Below the pieces are notes generated by a model. It did not search any database. It saw only the letters and a list, made by a program, of their open reading frames with translations, and was not told the origin of the DNA. A DNA stretch of 64,000 nt from Onchocerca lupi (lineage: Eukaryota > Nematoda > Chromadorea > Rhabditida > Onchocercidae). The stretch covers positions 1 through 64,000 of the forward strand of contig JAOVVO010000160.1 of assembly GCA_028564675.1 (NCBI GenBank), written 5' to 3'. Within the stretch, counting starts at the first letter, position 1, and each line of letters begins with the position of its first letter. Made by a program: the position numbers and the translations under genes. Positions 63,307 through 64,000 of this stretch are shown piece after piece.

Positions 63307-64000
63307 GAGAAATAAAATCAGTAAAATGAATTGCGGAACAGTTACTATTATGAAGTTTCTAAAAGTTGAACAAGTACTTCCATGTTTTGGAAGAATGTTA
63401 AAATCAGGATAAGGAAAAAATTGTTCTTCAAGATGGCTTGTACTTTGCTTGCCATTCAAGATCTAATTTTTTATGAAATTAACGTCTTAGCACAAAAGAA
63501 GAGATAAATAGTGAAAGAGAGAGTGATTGCAAAGCTAATGGAAATCAAAATTTAATGATGAAGCGAAATATTCAAGATGAGATCAAAATATAACGCAATT
63601 TAAATTTTTAAAAATAAATTTAGGAGGGAGGTACGGTGATGAAGTCGACGGTTATGAATACCTCGAAAGAAATGTCGGCCTATTCTGATTTTCCACCACC
63701 AGCTAACTTTTGCAATTTTATGCATCATTCAAAAGTTCTGGAATATTTGAAAAATTACGCCAGAATAAATAATTTGTACCAATATATATGTTTTAATACC
63801 ACGGTAGAGCAGGTAATTTCCATGATTATTCTATAGTAGATCCAAGTGAAATGCGATTTCGGCCAACTTTAAACCATTTAAATTTGTATTGTTTTGGAGT
63901 TAAGTGAAAGCTTAATGTAATGCTGTTTTGCAAGTTTTTTTTTTTTTAGGTTTTACGAATGGGTAGTTTTTGGGAAATAAAGACAAGTAATGGTGATAAG
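62899..64000 (+). CDS. Flavin-containing monooxygenase, N-terminal part (cut by window end)
   Basis: FMOs are FAD- and NADPH-dependent enzymes of the endoplasmic reticulum that oxygenate soft nucleophiles such as amines and sulfides. Start ATG 62899 opens MRVCVIGTGASGLPAIKECR, whose GTGASG is the FAD-binding GxGxxG turn, followed by the E of the second strand and DVGGLWNYRPELT (exon to 63038). The second exon (from 63624) has GGTVMKSTVMNTSKEMSAYS and SDFPPPANFCNFMHHSKVLE, the typical FMO segment after the first Rossmann strand. The third begins VLRMGSFWEIKTSNGDK and runs off the window at 64000. The NADPH site and C-terminal anchor are not in view. Confidence 0.93.
63262..63305. repeat. T44 homopolymer in the FMO first intron
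   Basis: Forty-four uninterrupted T residues, the longest homopolymer in the window. It may be a polymorphic site or an assembly length error. Confidence 0.9.

Noticed and set aside
1..64000. Bacterial (for example endosymbiont) insertions, CRISPR arrays, tRNA or rRNA genes
   Set aside because: No bacterial-style ORFs, no spaced direct repeats, and no tRNA-like B-box with a cloverleaf were seen by eye.

Overview
This is nuclear DNA of a nematode, and the style fits a filarial (spirurid) worm. It is AT-rich, has long A and T tracts, and carries compact genes split by many 100-400 bp introns with U-rich AG acceptors. Several genes start just after a strong splice acceptor that has no visible upstream exon, as expected for spliced-leader trans-splicing. 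Protein resemblances are recalled from general knowledge of the families; no database search was run. I saw no prokaryotic genes, CRISPR array, tRNA or rRNA.

Layout. 1-4.0 kb: an unassigned segment with a 24-bp minisatellite, the 3' part of a coiled-coil gene (+), and a weak broken ORF (-). 4.05-8.43 kb (+): type I L-asparaginase with C-terminal ankyrin repeats. 9.05-15.19 kb (-): RMC1/Mic1, partner of the Mon1-Ccz1 Rab7 activator. 16.28-18.67 kb (-): shugoshin. 19.16-27.90 kb (+): symplekin, divergent from shugoshin across a 481-bp shared promoter. 28.53-30.83 kb (+): a GNB1L-like WD40 protein. 31.88-40.55 kb (+): a peroxidasin with LRRs, two Ig domains and a haem peroxidase domain. 41.69-47.69 kb (-): a PLD3/PLD4-type phospholipase D family protein. 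47.7-52.7 kb: about 5 kb without a recognisable gene but with a perfect inverted repeat. 52.76-55.94 kb (-): an acidic, RG-rich nuclear protein whose 3' UTR contains a perfect 15-bp hairpin. 58.88-61.46 kb or beyond (+): a CNPPD1-like cyclin-fold membrane protein. 62.90-64.00 kb (+): the first exons of a flavin-containing monooxygenase, cut by the window end.

The genes are mostly conserved single-copy housekeeping functions: mRNA 3'-end processing, chromosome cohesion, late-endosome Rab7 activation, lysosomal nucleic-acid or lipid turnover, basement-membrane cross-linking and asparagine hydrolysis. They do not form one pathway. I found no convincing new multi-gene system. The more unusual points are a GC-AG intron in the asparaginase gene and a possible second one in the peroxidasin gene, a duplicated coding segment inside RMC1, a MITE-like palindrome in a symplekin intron, and two perfect hairpins near 49.6 and 52.7 kb.
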